DNA of 64,000 nt, from positions 310,001 to 374,000 of the forward strand of contig NZ_SMOK01000011.1 of the NCBI RefSeq assembly GCF_004353925.1. The letters run 5' to 3'. This document shows, piece by piece, positions 28,126-36,187 of this stretch; within the stretch, counting starts at the first letter, position 1; every line of letters begins with the position of its first letter. The notes under the pieces were generated by a model. It saw only the letters and a list, made by a program, of their open reading frames with translations. It was not told the DNA's origin and ran no database searches. The position numbers and the translations under genes are program-made. This DNA comes from Pseudomonas sp. H9. Lineage in GTDB: Bacteria > Pseudomonadota > Gammaproteobacteria > Pseudomonadales > Pseudomonadaceae.

Positions 28126-29277
28126 ATGCAAGACCTGGAACTGACAGAAGAACAGATCATGATCCGCGACATGGCCCGCGACTTTGCCCGTGGCGAAATC
28201 GCACCGCATGCACAGGCCTGGGAAAAAGCCGGCTGGATCGATGATCAGGTGGTGAAAAAAATGGGCGAGCTGGGCTTGCTCGGCATGGTCGTCCCAGAGC
28301 AATGGGGCGGCAGTTACACCGACTACGTTGCCTATGCCCTGGCAGTCGAAGAAATCGCTGCAGGCGACGGCGCCACTGGTGCCCTGATGAGTATTCACAA
28401 CTCGGTGGGTTGCGGCCCCCTGCTCGCCTACGGCAATGCTGAACAACAGCAAACCTGGCTGGAGCGTCTGGCCACCGGTGACGTGATTGGTTGCTTCTGC
28501 CTGACCGAACCACAAGCGGGCTCCGAGGCGCACAACCTGCGCACCAGCGCCCAGTTGCAGGGCGACCACTGGGTCATCAACGGTGCCAAACAGTTTGTCA
28601 GCAACGCACGGCGCGCCGGCCTGGCCATCGTGTTTGCCGTAACCGACCCAGAGCTGGGCAAGAAAGGTATTTCGGCGTTCCTGGTGCCGACCGACAACGA
28701 AGGTTTTGTGGTCGATCGCAGCGAACACAAGATGGGCATTCGTGCTTCCGATACCTGCGCGGTGACCTTGAACAACTGCCGCATCCCCGCTGCCAATTTG
28801 CTCGGTGAGCGCGGCAAGGGCCTGGCCATTGCCCTGTCCAACCTTGAAGGCGGACGCATTGGCATTGCCGCCCAGGCACTGGGGATCGCCCGTGCGGCGT
28901 TTGAAGCTGCACTGGCCTACGCCCGTGACCGCGTGCAGTTTGGCAAACCGATCAATGAGCACCAGAGCATCGCCAACCTGCTGGCTGACATGCAGGTGCA
29001 AATCAACGCGGCACGCCTGCTGATCCTGCATGCCGCACGCCTGCGCAGTTCTGGCAAGCCGTGCCTGAGCGAGGCGTCACAGGCCAAGCTGTTTGCCTCG
29101 GAAATGGCTGAGCGGGTCTGCTCCAAGGCGATTCAGGTGCATGGCGGCTATGGCTATCTGGAAGACTACCCCGTAGAGCGCTATTACCGCGATGCGCGGA
29201 TCACCCAGATCTACGAAGGCTCCAGCGAGATTCAGCGCATGCTGATTGCCCGCGAGCTCAAGCACTACGCGTTGTAA
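28126..29277 (+). CDS. Acyl-CoA dehydrogenase, isobutyryl-CoA dehydrogenase type
   Basis: This encodes a 383-residue acyl-CoA dehydrogenase. It has [41 protein letters not shown] and the catalytic-Glu motif [19 protein letters not shown], so unlike the three LCAD-type paralogues at 10-17 kb it carries Glu at the MCAD position. The start ATG at 28126 gives [12 protein letters not shown]. Pairing with the 3-hydroxyisobutyryl-CoA hydrolase suggests isobutyryl-CoA to methacrylyl-CoA in valine catabolism. Short-branched specificity is inferred from context. Confidence 0.88.
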   Translation: MQDLELTEEQIMIRDMARDFARGEIAPHAQAWEKAGWIDDQVVKKMGELGLLGMVVPEQWGGSYTDYVAYALAVEEIAAGDGATGALMSIHNSVGCGPLLAYGNAEQQQTWLERLATGDVIGCFCLTEPQAGSEAHNLRTSAQLQGDHWVINGAKQFVSNARRAGLAIVFAVTDPELGKKGISAFLVPTDNEGFVVDRSEHKMGIRASDTCAVTLNNCRIPAANLLGERGKGLAIALSNLEGGRIGIAAQALGIARAAFEAALAYARDRVQFGKPINEHQSIANLLADMQVQINAARLLILHAARLRSSGKPCLSEASQAKLFASEMAERVCSKAIQVHGGYGYLEDYPVERYYRDARITQIYEGSSEIQRMLIARELKHYAL

Positions 29278-29283
29278 CAAGCG

Positions 29284-29337
29284 TCGCGGGGCAAGCCCGC
29301 TCCCACAGGGTTGGTGGGAACGGGCTTGCCCCGCGAT
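29284..29337. repeat. REP doublet between convergent genes
   Basis: Two inverted REPs separated by about seven bases form a long hairpin that abuts the pedF stop codon and follows the dehydrogenase stop codon, so it could also end transcription in both directions. Confidence 0.9.
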
Positions 29338-29775
29338 TTACTCATCAACATGCACACTGTCGAGGTAACTGCGCACCGCCCATAGCGCCTCCTGGCTCAG
29401 GTAGTCGGCCATCTTCGGCATGTACACCCGGCCATCGCGCACCGCGCCGTTACGCACCCGCTCGACAAACCATTCATCACCCGCCGCCCCTTCATCCAGC
29501 AAGCGCAAATCCGGTGCGATCCCCCCCGACTTGGCCTCCAGGCCATGACAAGCCGCGCAATTCTGGTTGTAGGCCGATGCGCCAATCGACACTGCCTCGT
29601 CATGATCCTTGCTGTTGCGGTAGGGGTTTTCCGTGCGCCATTGCTCGCCGAGTTTTTCCAGGTTTCCGGTATTGACCGCCGTCGGTGTGACGTTGCCATG
29701 GGCCAACACCGCTGCGCTGCTGATCAGGCAGCTGGTCATTATCAGGCCCAACCAGGCGTTTTTTACTGTTGTCAT
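29338..29775 (-). CDS. pedF: Cytochrome c550, electron acceptor of PQQ ethanol dehydrogenase
   Basis: This encodes a 145-residue periplasmic c-type cytochrome. After a signal peptide ending at about residue 25 (AAVLA then HGNVTP), the single haem site is CAACH at residues 73-77, and VYMPKMADYLSQ supplies the likely Met ligand. Start ATG at 29775 gives MTTVKNAWLG. It is divergent from the PQQ alcohol dehydrogenase at 30035, the same arrangement as exaB/exaA and pedF/pedE. It accepts electrons from the dehydrogenase and passes them toward a terminal oxidase. Confidence 0.9.
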   Translation of the reverse strand: MTTVKNAWLGLIMTSCLISSAAVLAHGNVTPTAVNTGNLEKLGEQWRTENPYRNSKDHDEAVSIGASAYNQNCAACHGLEAKSGGIAPDLRLLDEGAAGDEWFVERVRNGAVRDGRVYMPKMADYLSQEALWAVRSYLDSVHVDE

Positions 29776-29936
29776 TGTTATGCCCTCGACTGCTGTTTGC
29801 ACGCGAACCCCTCTCTGTTGAAAGGGTGTTCGCCAGCCTAGGCCGACCCGGCATCAGGCCCCATGCTGCTTTGGGGGCCGCGCTCTACTCCCTTGGTCGT
29901 AACGCTTGTGAAGCAGTGCCAAATCATGCGCCGTTT

Positions 29937-29971
29937 GGGAAGTTTTCCCGTAAAGGGCGGGAGTTTTTCCG
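29937..29971. promoter_or_regulatory. Paired 13-bp palindromic sites in pedF-pedE divergent promoter region
   Basis: GGGAAGTTTTCCC (29937-29949) is a perfect 5-3-5 palindrome. A similar sequence GGGAGTTTTTCCG (29959-29971) lies 22 bases further on, about two helical turns. They sit 64 bases before the pedE start and are candidate binding sites for a response regulator such as AgmR or the PedR2-like protein. The assignment is inference. Confidence 0.45.
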
Positions 29972-30034
29972 TTTCACGCTCAGAGGCAAGGTTCCAGGCT
30001 AAGCGGGCCAAAACCTTTTCTGGGAACTCCAACC

Positions 30035-31906
30035 ATGACAATAAGATCGGTACCCACCACTCGCTCTCCACTGTCTAACGCCGTGCACGCGATCATGCTG
30101 TTCAGCGGCCTGGCCCTGGCCGTACCGGCCAGCGCAACGCCGGTGAGTTGGGACGACATCGCCGATGACCATAAAACCACCGGCAACGTCCTGCAGTACG
30201 GCATGGGTACCAACGCCCAGCGCTGGAGCCCGCTGGCTCAGGTCAACGACAGCAACGTGTTCAAGTTGACCCCGGCCTGGTCGTACTCGTTTGGCGATGA
30301 AAAACAACGTGGCCAGGAGTCCCAGGCCATCGTCAACGACGGGGTGATTTACGTCACCGGCTCGTATTCGCGGGTGTTCGCCCTCGACGCCAAAAGCGGC
30401 AAGCGCCTGTGGACCTACAACCATCGTTTGCCCGACAACATCCGCCCCTGCTGTGACGTGGTCAACCGCGGTGCAGCGATTTATGGCGACAAGATCTTTT
30501 TCGGCACCCTCGACGCCCAGGTCATTGCCCTGAACAAAGACACCGGCAAAGTGGTGTGGAAGAAGAAGTTCGGTGACCACAGTGCAGGCTACACCATGAC
30601 CGGCGCGCCAACCCTGGTCAAAGACCAGAAGAGCGGCAAGGTGCTGTTGATTCACGGCAGCTCCGGCGATGAATTCGGCGTGGTCGGCCAACTGTTTGCC
30701 CGTGATCCCGAGACCGGTGATGAAGTCTGGATGCGGCCCTTCGTTGAGGGACACATGGGCCGTTTGAACGGCAAGGACAGCACCCCCACCGGCGATGTCA
30801 AAGCACCGTCCTGGCCAGACGATCCGAGCACCGAAACCGGCAAGGTCCAAGCCTGGAGTCATGGCGGTGGCGCGCCTTGGCAAAGCGCCAGTTTCGACGC
30901 TGAAACCAACACCATCATCGTCGGCGCTGGCAACCCCGGCCCCTGGAACACCTGGGCGCGTACCTCCAAAGACGGCAACCCCCACGATTACGACAGCCTC
31001 TACACCTCAGGTCAGGTGGGCGTCGACCCGACCACCGGAGAAGTGAAGTGGTTCTACCAGCACACCCCTAACGATGCCTGGGACTTCTCCGGCAACAACG
31101 AACTGGTGCTGTTCGATTACAAAGACAAAGACGGCAAGCCGTTCAAGGCCACCGCCCATGCCGACCGCAATGGCTTCTTCTATGTGGTCGACCGCACCAA
31201 CGGCAAACTGAAAAACGCTTTTCCGTTCGCCGACAACATCACCTGGGCCAGCCACATCGACCTCACCACCGGTCGCCCGGTGGAGAACCCTGGCCAACGC
31301 CCGGCCAAGCCTGAGCCCGGCCAGACCAAAGGCAAACCGGTAGAGGTATCGCCACCGTTCCTGGGTGGCAAGAACTGGAACCCGATGGCCTACAGTCAGG
31401 ACACCGGGCTGTTCTATGTGCCGTCGAACCAGTGGAAAGAGGAATACTGGACCGAGGAGGTGAACTACAAAAAAGGCTCGGCCTACCTAGGCATGGGCTT
31501 TAGGATCAAGCGCATGTATGAGGACCATGTCGGCTCATTGCGCGCCATGGACCCGACCACCGGAAAAATGGTCTGGGAACACAAAGAGCGCCTGCCGCTG
31601 TGGGCCGGTGTGCTGGCGACCAAGGGCAACCTGGTGTTCACCGGCACCGGCGATGGCTACTTCAAGGCCTTCAACGCCAAGACCGGCGAAGAGCTGTGGA
31701 AATTCCAGACCGGCAGCGGCATTGTCTCGCCACCCATCACCTGGGAGCAGGAGGGTGAACAGTACATCGGCGTCACCGTCGGTTATGGCGGCGCGGTACC
31801 GCTGTGGGGTGGCGACATGGCCGAGTTGACCAAGCCGGTGGCTCAGGGTGGTTCTTTCTGGGTGTTCAAGATCCCGGCCTGGGATACCAAGACTGCTCAG
31901 CGTTGA
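30035..31906 (+). CDS. pedE: PQQ-dependent ethanol dehydrogenase, calcium type (PedE/ExaA)
   Basis: This encodes a 623-residue periplasmic quinoprotein that oxidises short-chain alcohols to aldehydes and reduces cytochrome c550. A signal peptide ends near residue 35 (ALAVPASA). The adjacent Cys pair that forms the active-site disulfide is Cys139-Cys140 (NIRPCCDVV). The catalytic Asp is Asp350 in [11 protein letters not shown]; the residue two positions on is Ser352, not the extra Asp that marks lanthanide-dependent PedH/XoxF enzymes. Repeated W-motif blades such as [10 protein letters not shown] and [11 protein letters not shown] build the propeller. It is divergent from pedF and followed by a pentapeptide-repeat gene. 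Confidence 0.95.
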   Translation: MTIRSVPTTRSPLSNAVHAIMLFSGLALAVPASATPVSWDDIADDHKTTGNVLQYGMGTNAQRWSPLAQVNDSNVFKLTPAWSYSFGDEKQRGQESQAIVNDGVIYVTGSYSRVFALDAKSGKRLWTYNHRLPDNIRPCCDVVNRGAAIYGDKIFFGTLDAQVIALNKDTGKVVWKKKFGDHSAGYTMTGAPTLVKDQKSGKVLLIHGSSGDEFGVVGQLFARDPETGDEVWMRPFVEGHMGRLNGKDSTPTGDVKAPSWPDDPSTETGKVQAWSHGGGAPWQSASFDAETNTIIVGAGNPGPWNTWARTSKDGNPHDYDSLYTSGQVGVDPTTGEVKWFYQHTPNDAWDFSGNNELVLFDYKDKDGKPFKATAHADRNGFFYVVDRTNGKLKNAFPFADNITWASHIDLTTGRPVENPGQRPAKPEPGQTKGKPVEVSPPFLGGKNWNPMAYSQDTGLFYVPSNQWKEEYWTEEVNYKKGSAYLGMGFRIKRMYEDHVGSLRAMDPTTGKMVWEHKERLPLWAGVLATKGNLVFTGTGDGYFKAFNAKTGEELWKFQTGSGIVSPPITWEQEGEQYIGVTVGYGGAVPLWGGDMAELTKPVAQGGSFWVFKIPAWDTKTAQR

Positions 31907-31910
31907 ACCG

Positions 31911-31958
31911 ATCGCGGGGCAAGCCCGCTCCCACTGAGGGAGCGGGCTTGCCCCGCGA
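31911..31958. repeat. REP doublet between pedE and pentapeptide gene
   Basis: Inverted REPs with a spacer of only a few bases form a hairpin 5 bases past the pedE stop codon and 28 bases before the next ATG. Confidence 0.9.
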
Positions 31959-31986
31959 CAGCGTCATCCCTCCCAAGGAGATTCTG

Positions 31987-32625
31987 ATGAATTACTTGCC
32001 ATTGCTGCTAATCGCCGCCCTTACCCCCGCCTTCGCCACCGACGACAGCGCACCGACCATCAACGGCTGCGTGCTCGCCCCGGAAAGCCAATGCCCTAAC
32101 GCGAACCTGCGTGGCGCCGACCTGAGCAACCAGGACCTACGCAAAATCAATCTGGCCGGAGCCGACCTGCGCGGCGCCAACCTGCGCCACGCCCGCCTGG
32201 ACCTGGCCAACCTGGAAAAAGCCAACCTGCAAGGCGCCAACCTCACCCGTGCCAGCCTGCAGCAAAGCAACCTGCGCCTGGCCAATCTGCAGGGCGCGAC
32301 CCTGGTTGCCGTGCAAGGCTGGGGGCTGTTCGCCCAAGGCGCGACCTTCGACAACGCTAACCTCAGTGCTGCCTATCTGGAGTTCGCGCGCCTCTCCGGC
32401 GCCCGTCTGCACAACAGCAACCTGCAGGCTGCCGACCTGGAAATGACCTGGTTGAGCAAGGCCGACCTCAAAGGGGCGAACCTGGCTGACGCTAACCTGC
32501 AGGAAGCCAAACTGGGCGAAAGCAACCTGGCGCAGGCCGACCTGCGCGGTAGTCGCCAACACTACGCCAACTTCCAGGGCAGCAACATGGAAGGTTGCCA
32601 GGGCTGTCCCGACAGTTGGAACTAG
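31987..32625 (+). CDS. Exported pentapeptide-repeat protein
   Basis: This encodes a 212-residue protein with a signal peptide (MNYLPLLLIAALTPAFA) and then about 30 tandem A(D/N)LxX pentapeptides between residues 36 and 200, which build a right-handed quadrilateral beta helix. Two Cys flank the start (GCVLAPESQC) and two lie at the end (GCQGC), suggesting disulfides capping the helix. A ribosome site AAGGAG precedes ATG 31987. The same gene follows pedE in P. putida KT2440 as I recall it; its function is unknown. It overlaps the convergent response-regulator gene by four bases. Confidence 0.88.
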   Translation: MNYLPLLLIAALTPAFATDDSAPTINGCVLAPESQCPNANLRGADLSNQDLRKINLAGADLRGANLRHARLDLANLEKANLQGANLTRASLQQSNLRLANLQGATLVAVQGWGLFAQGATFDNANLSAAYLEFARLSGARLHNSNLQAADLEMTWLSKADLKGANLADANLQEAKLGESNLAQADLRGSRQHYANFQGSNMEGCQGCPDSWN

Positions 32626-33263
32626 GCTGCCAGCTGTAGCAGGCCAGCTTCAATCGCCAGATGCACCATTTCGGCCTGAGAACTGACCTGCAGCTTGCTC
32701 TTGAGGGTGGTGAGGTAGTTGGACACGGTTTTGCTGCTCAAACACAGCTGCTGGGCGATCATCTGGTTCGAAAAACCTTTGGCCAGCATCAGAAAGATTT
32801 CCACTTCGCGCGGGGTCAAGTCCTGCAGGCGTACATCGGCGGCTTGCCCACCATAGGCCTGCACCGCTAATGCTGTGGCCAGCGGCTGCTCGATGTAGGC
32901 CTGGCCGCACAACGCACGGCGCGCCGCCTCCAGTAATACCTCAGGCTCAGCGCGTTTGGAGACAAAGCCACAAGCGCCGGCATCCAGCGCCTGACGCACC
33001 AGCCCCAGCTGCGCGTGTTCACTGAAAAACAGCACACGCAACTGCGGCAAGCGCTGGCGTAGCCGCCGAGTGGTTTCCAGGCCACTGATGCCGGGAAGGT
33101 CAAAGTCCATGATCACCAGCCCCGGCAACTGCTCGGCGACCTTGAGCAGCGCCGCTTCGCCGCTGCCCGCTTCAATCACTGCCACCCCTTCAAGCCCTTG
33201 CATCAGCAGACGGGCCAGGCCCAGACGCAGCATCGGGTGGTCGTCGACCAGTAAAATGGCCAT
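32622..33263 (-). CDS. LuxR-type response regulator, PedR2-like, no kinase beside it
   Basis: This encodes a 213-residue NarL/FixJ-type response regulator. The receiver starts MAILLVDDHPMLRL, with phospho-acceptor Asp53 in VIMDFDLPG, Ser in LFFSEHA and Lys in FVSKRAE. The output domain reads LTPREVEIFLMLAKGFSNQ and KTVSNYLTTLKSKLQV. The position next to the pentapeptide gene and pedE matches pedR2 of the lanthanide switch in P. putida, but the sensor kinase that normally adjoins it is absent: the next gene is another response regulator on the opposite strand. Target genes are likely pedE/pedF; this is inference. Confidence 0.82.
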   Translation of the reverse strand: MAILLVDDHPMLRLGLARLLMQGLEGVAVIEAGSGEAALLKVAEQLPGLVIMDFDLPGISGLETTRRLRQRLPQLRVLFFSEHAQLGLVRQALDAGACGFVSKRAEPEVLLEAARRALCGQAYIEQPLATALAVQAYGGQAADVRLQDLTPREVEIFLMLAKGFSNQMIAQQLCLSSKTVSNYLTTLKSKLQVSSQAEMVHLAIEAGLLQLAA

Positions 33264-33441
33264 CCAAAGCCCCTCCCCAGTAGTCCTGCGAAGCAGGTTG
33301 TGCCCATGCTAAAGCGCACCCCTGCCCCGGCGCCTACTACTTTGGTACTGTTTCCGTTGTCGATGGTCGCATTTCCAAAGCGCTAGTGCTGGCCTGTAAT
33401 GAAGGGGTGCAGCAACACCCACAACAATAAGGTGCAAAGCC

Positions 33442-34107
33442 ATGTACAAGATTCTGATCGCCGACGACCACCCATTGTTTCGCGAAGCCATCCATAGCGT
33501 GATCAGCGATGGCTTTCCCGGCAGCGAGGTGATGGAAACCGCCGATCTTGACGGCGCCTTGGCCCTGACTGTCGATCATGACGACCTCGACCTGATCCTG
33601 CTCGATTTGAACATGCCGGGCATGCATGGCCTGGGTGGCCTGATCAACCTGCGCAACAGTGCCCCCACCGTACCCGTGGTGATTGTCTCGGCCGAACAAG
33701 ACAAACAGGTCGTGCTGCAAGCGATTACCTATGGCGCCGTGGGCTTCATCACCAAGTCTTCACCGCGCTCACAAATGACCGACGCCATCGAACAGATCCT
33801 CAATGGCAATGTGTACCTGCCACCCGACATCATTCGCACGCAAAAAGCCAACACCCGCCGCAGCCACAGCGAACACCCGCCCTTCGCTCCGGAGCTGCTG
33901 CAAGCGCTGACGCGCAAACAGTTGCTGGTGCTGCAGCGCATGAGCAAAGGCGAATCGAACAAACAGATCGCCTACAACCTGGACATTGCCGAGACCACGG
34001 TCAAAGCCCATGTGTCTGCAATTTTGCGCAAGCTCAATGTGCACAACCGCGTGCAGGCGATCCTCAGCGCTGGCGACATCGACTTCACTGCCTACCTGCG
34101 ACGATAG
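33442..34107 (+). CDS. agmR: Response regulator AgmR (activator of alcohol oxidation genes)
   Basis: This encodes a 221-residue NarL-type response regulator that I recognise as AgmR (also called ErbR/PedR1). It begins [20 protein letters not shown]. Asp55 in [10 protein letters not shown] is the phospho-acceptor, with Ser83 (VIVSAEQ) and Lys105 (GFITKSSP). The C-terminal helix-turn-helix contains [20 protein letters not shown]. In Pseudomonas it controls quinoprotein alcohol dehydrogenase and cytochrome c550 genes. It is divergent from the PedR2-like gene with a 178-base gap that should hold both promoters. No histidine kinase is nearby. Confidence 0.9.
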   Translation: MYKILIADDHPLFREAIHSVISDGFPGSEVMETADLDGALALTVDHDDLDLILLDLNMPGMHGLGGLINLRNSAPTVPVVIVSAEQDKQVVLQAITYGAVGFITKSSPRSQMTDAIEQILNGNVYLPPDIIRTQKANTRRSHSEHPPFAPELLQALTRKQLLVLQRMSKGESNKQIAYNLDIAETTVKAHVSAILRKLNVHNRVQAILSAGDIDFTAYLRR

Positions 34108-34139
34108 TCGGGGGTAATCACGGATATGCAAATTAGCCA

Positions 34140-34169
34140 TTGAAACCACGCCCGCGCCTGAAGTAAGCT
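34140..34169 (+). promoter_or_regulatory. Possible sigma-70 promoter for the aromatic leader/DAHP synthase transcript
   Basis: TTGAAA (34140-34145) and TAAGCT (34164-34169) with an 18-base spacer lie 25 bases before the leader-peptide ATG. The match is moderate (4-5 of 6 at each box) and was chosen because a promoter must precede the leader. Confidence 0.35.
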
Positions 34170-34193
34170 CAGGCACATCAACCGGAGAGTCCC

Positions 34194-34328
34194 ATGTCGC
34201 CATCCACCCTCATTCACGCTCACCACGCAGGTCGCCCATCGCGTCCGCTGCTGGCTGTGGCTGAGTGCGCGACCGTCGCTCCTGCTGCGTTTTATTTTGG
34301 GTATTGGTTTAGCCACAGGCGCCGCTGA
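34194..34328 (+). CDS. Aromatic-rich leader peptide (44 aa) of the DAHP synthase attenuator
   Basis: A good ribosome site GGAGAG sits eight bases before ATG 34194. The 44-codon frame begins MSPSTLIHAHH and near its end has FYFGYWF (codons 33-39, 34290-34310), then SHRRR and TGA. Six aromatic residues in seven codons just before a strong terminator is the classic form of a transcription-attenuation leader sensing charged tRNA-Phe/Tyr/Trp. The gene that follows makes the first enzyme of aromatic amino acid synthesis. The peptide itself probably has no function after synthesis. The interpretation is inference from sequence, but several independent features agree. Confidence 0.8.
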   Translation: MSPSTLIHAHHAGRPSRPLLAVAECATVAPAAFYFGYWFSHRRR

Positions 34329-34410
34329 TACCCACACCGGCGCCCACTTTCAAGGGGCCGCCGAACACGAGAATACTCAACCCCCGGTCGGCCCCCCGAC
34401 CGGGGGTTTT
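34318..34410 (+). promoter_or_regulatory. Attenuator with alternative RNA pairings
   Basis: Segment A GGCGCCG (34318-34324, overlapping the leader end) pairs with B CGGCGCC (34338-34344). B extended to 34345 also pairs with C GGGGCCGCCG (34354-34363) with one bulge. C pairs with 34385-34395 (CGG, bulged T, CGGCCCC), which is the left arm and loop of the terminator. So A:B plus C:D would allow read-through and B:C would allow termination. A ribosome held at the first aromatic codons leaves A free, while one at the stop codon covers A, which gives the expected direction of control. This folding was worked out by eye. Confidence 0.65.
34381..34410 (+). terminator. Strong intrinsic terminator of the attenuator
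   Basis: CCCCCGGTCGG (34381-34391) and CCGACCGGGGG (34396-34406) form a perfect 11-bp stem with a CCCC loop, followed by TTTT and a T-rich stretch. It lies between the leader peptide and the DAHP synthase gene, where an ordinary terminator would be pointless unless transcription is attenuated. Confidence 0.88.
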
Positions 34411-34455
34411 GCATTTCAGGCCCCGGAAAACCGAACAGATAACGAGGATTACCCC

Positions 34456-34608
34456 ATGAACTACACCACTTATTACCGTTACCCAAGCTTTACCGCCTGG
34501 CGATTTAGCCAATCCCGTTCGGGCCAGTTTGCCGCCTCCGACCGGTCCATCACAGGTGGCGCAACCACACAGACAGCCAATCCGGATCTTTGTCGAACAC
34601 TTCGATAG
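34456..34608 (+). CDS. Second small aromatic-rich ORF (50 aa) upstream of DAHP synthase
   Basis: A GAGG motif precedes ATG 34456. The product begins MNYTTYYRYPSFTAWRF, with four Tyr, two Phe and one Trp among its first 17 residues, and ends at 34608, 51 bases before the DAHP synthase ATG. It lies past the terminator, so it would be translated only on read-through transcripts. It could be a second sensor, for example controlling translation or Rho access. No T-run hairpin follows it. Whether it is translated is unknown. Confidence 0.5.
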   Translation: MNYTTYYRYPSFTAWRFSQSRSGQFAASDRSITGGATTQTANPDLCRTLR

Positions 34609-34659
34609 GGCCGAGTGCGCGGGCCAGAACCCGCCGTCCGCCCAGGGAACATAATCGCC

Positions 34660-35730
34660 ATGCAATCGTCTTCGCTCGCTTTGCCCCTGACCCAACCGCA
34701 AGCCGCCAATTCTGCGGTCAGCCAACGTCTACCCAGTGCCCACCTGCTCAAGCAGCAAATGCCATTGAGCACTGCCCTTGGCCATCAGGTCGAACGCCAT
34801 CGCCAGGCCGTCCGAGCCATTCTTGAAGGTCGCGACCAACGCCTGCTGGTGATCGTCGGCCCTTGTTCATTGCACGACCCACGCTCGGCCCTTGAATACG
34901 CCGACCGCCTCAAAGCCCTCAGTGACGACGTCAGCGATCAACTGCTGCTGGTAATGCGAGCCTACGTAGAAAAACCGCGTACCACCGTCGGCTGGAAAGG
35001 CCTGGCCTACGACCCACACCTGGATGGCAGCGATGACATGCACGCCGGTATCGCCCTGTCCCGTGGGCTGATGCTGGGTATGCTCGAGCGCGGTTTGCCG
35101 GTTGCCACCGAGTTGCTGCAGCCTATGGCGGCCGGGTACTTCGATGACCTGCTGAGTTGGGCGGCGATTGGTGCACGAACCACCGAGTCGCAGATCCACC
35201 GCGAGATGGTCAGCGGCCTGGGGTTGCCGGTCGGGTTCAAGAATGGCACCGACGGCGGTGTCGCCATTGCCTGCGATGCCATCCGCAGCGCTGCCCATGC
35301 ACATCGGCATTTCGGCATTGACACCCAAGGCTACCCGGCGATTATCGAAACCCTGGGCAACCCCGACACCCACCTGGTGCTGCGCGGTGGTCACCAGGGC
35401 CCGAACTACGACGCGGCCAGCCTTGCCCAGGCACGTCAGGGCCTGGCCAAGGCCGGTCTGAGCGCGCGGATCATGGTTGACTGCAGCCATGCCAACAGCG
35501 GCAAAGACCCGCTGCGCCAACCCGCCGTGTTCGATGAGGTATTGCGGCAACGCCTGGAAGGTGACCGCTCAATCGTCGGCATGATGCTCGAAGGCCACTT
35601 GTTCGACGGCTGCCAGGCGTTGGGTAAAGAGCCACTGAAGTACGGTGTATCGATTACCGATGGTTGCCTGGGCTGGGATTCGACTCAGCACCTGTTGCAG
35701 CAGGCCAGTGCAGCACTGGCGCAACGTTAA
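34660..35730 (+). CDS. aroF: 3-deoxy-7-phosphoheptulonate (DAHP) synthase, class I
   Basis: This encodes a 356-residue class I (AroF/G/H-type) DAHP synthase, which condenses phosphoenolpyruvate and erythrose 4-phosphate in the first step of the shikimate pathway. It has VIVGPCSLHDPRSALEYADR near residue 65, MRAYVEKPRTTVGWKGL, the SQIHREMVSGLGLPVGFKNG block (shown by its core GLPVGFKNGT), HANSGKD and SIVGMMLEGHL. ATG 34660 follows AGGGA at 12 bases; an in-frame GTG/ATG-like start at 34615 is less likely. Which amino acid inhibits it cannot be told. Expression is likely controlled by the upstream attenuator. Confidence 0.93.
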   Translation: MQSSSLALPLTQPQAANSAVSQRLPSAHLLKQQMPLSTALGHQVERHRQAVRAILEGRDQRLLVIVGPCSLHDPRSALEYADRLKALSDDVSDQLLLVMRAYVEKPRTTVGWKGLAYDPHLDGSDDMHAGIALSRGLMLGMLERGLPVATELLQPMAAGYFDDLLSWAAIGARTTESQIHREMVSGLGLPVGFKNGTDGGVAIACDAIRSAAHAHRHFGIDTQGYPAIIETLGNPDTHLVLRGGHQGPNYDAASLAQARQGLAKAGLSARIMVDCSHANSGKDPLRQPAVFDEVLRQRLEGDRSIVGMMLEGHLFDGCQALGKEPLKYGVSITDGCLGWDSTQHLLQQASAALAQR

Positions 35731-35752
35731 CAGCGCAGTCCTTGCGACTGGG

Positions 35753-35820
35753 GTGGGAGCAGGCTTGACCCGCTGCGATGTGTCTGACAAGCCTTTATCG
35801 CGGGGCAAGCCCGCTCCCAC
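35753..35820. repeat. REP doublet after DAHP synthase
   Basis: A degenerate REP (GTGGGAGCAGGCTTGACC) and an inverted canonical one (ATCGCGGGGCAAGCCCGC) flank a short spacer downstream of the DAHP synthase stop codon. Confidence 0.85.
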
Positions 35821-35896
35821 CGGCTTGCTCAATAAGCAGGAGCAATGTGCAGCCAATTGCGCTAGGCTTGCGGTTCATTCACCAGGAGACTTTCCC

Positions 35897-36178
35897 ATGG
35901 CAAAAGCCACTGCCCGCCACATCCTCGTCAGCAGCGAAGAGAAGTGCAACGAGCTCAAAGCGCAGATCGAAGGCGGCGCTGACTTCGCTGAAGTTGCCAA
36001 GGCCAATTCCACTTGCCCATCCAGCCGTCAAGGTGGTGATCTGGGTTCGTTCGGCCCGGGGCAAATGGTCAAAGAGTTCGACACCGTGGTATTCAGCGCC
36101 CCCTTGAACGTGGTGCAAGGCCCGGTCAAAACTCAGTTCGGTTACCACCTGCTGGAAGTCACCAGCCGCCAGGACTGA
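35897..36178 (+). CDS. ppiC: Small parvulin peptidyl-prolyl isomerase (PpiC-type)
   Basis: This encodes a 93-residue single-domain parvulin without signal peptide, so it is cytoplasmic. It begins MAKATARHILVSSEEKCNEL and has CPSSRQGGDLGSFGPGQMV and the terminal TQFGYHLLEV, both parvulin signatures. The length matches E. coli PpiC (93 aa). The ATG at 35897 follows AGGAG. It lies ten bases before the YejA-like gene on the same strand but need not be functionally linked. A similar gene lies at 46035. Confidence 0.92.
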   Translation: MAKATARHILVSSEEKCNELKAQIEGGADFAEVAKANSTCPSSRQGGDLGSFGPGQMVKEFDTVVFSAPLNVVQGPVKTQFGYHLLEVTSRQD

Positions 36179-36187
36179 GTCCTGCCG

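Noticed and set aside
30035..31906. Lanthanide-type (PedH-like) alcohol dehydrogenase
   Set aside because: The position two residues after catalytic Asp350 is Ser352, not the Asp needed for lanthanide binding.
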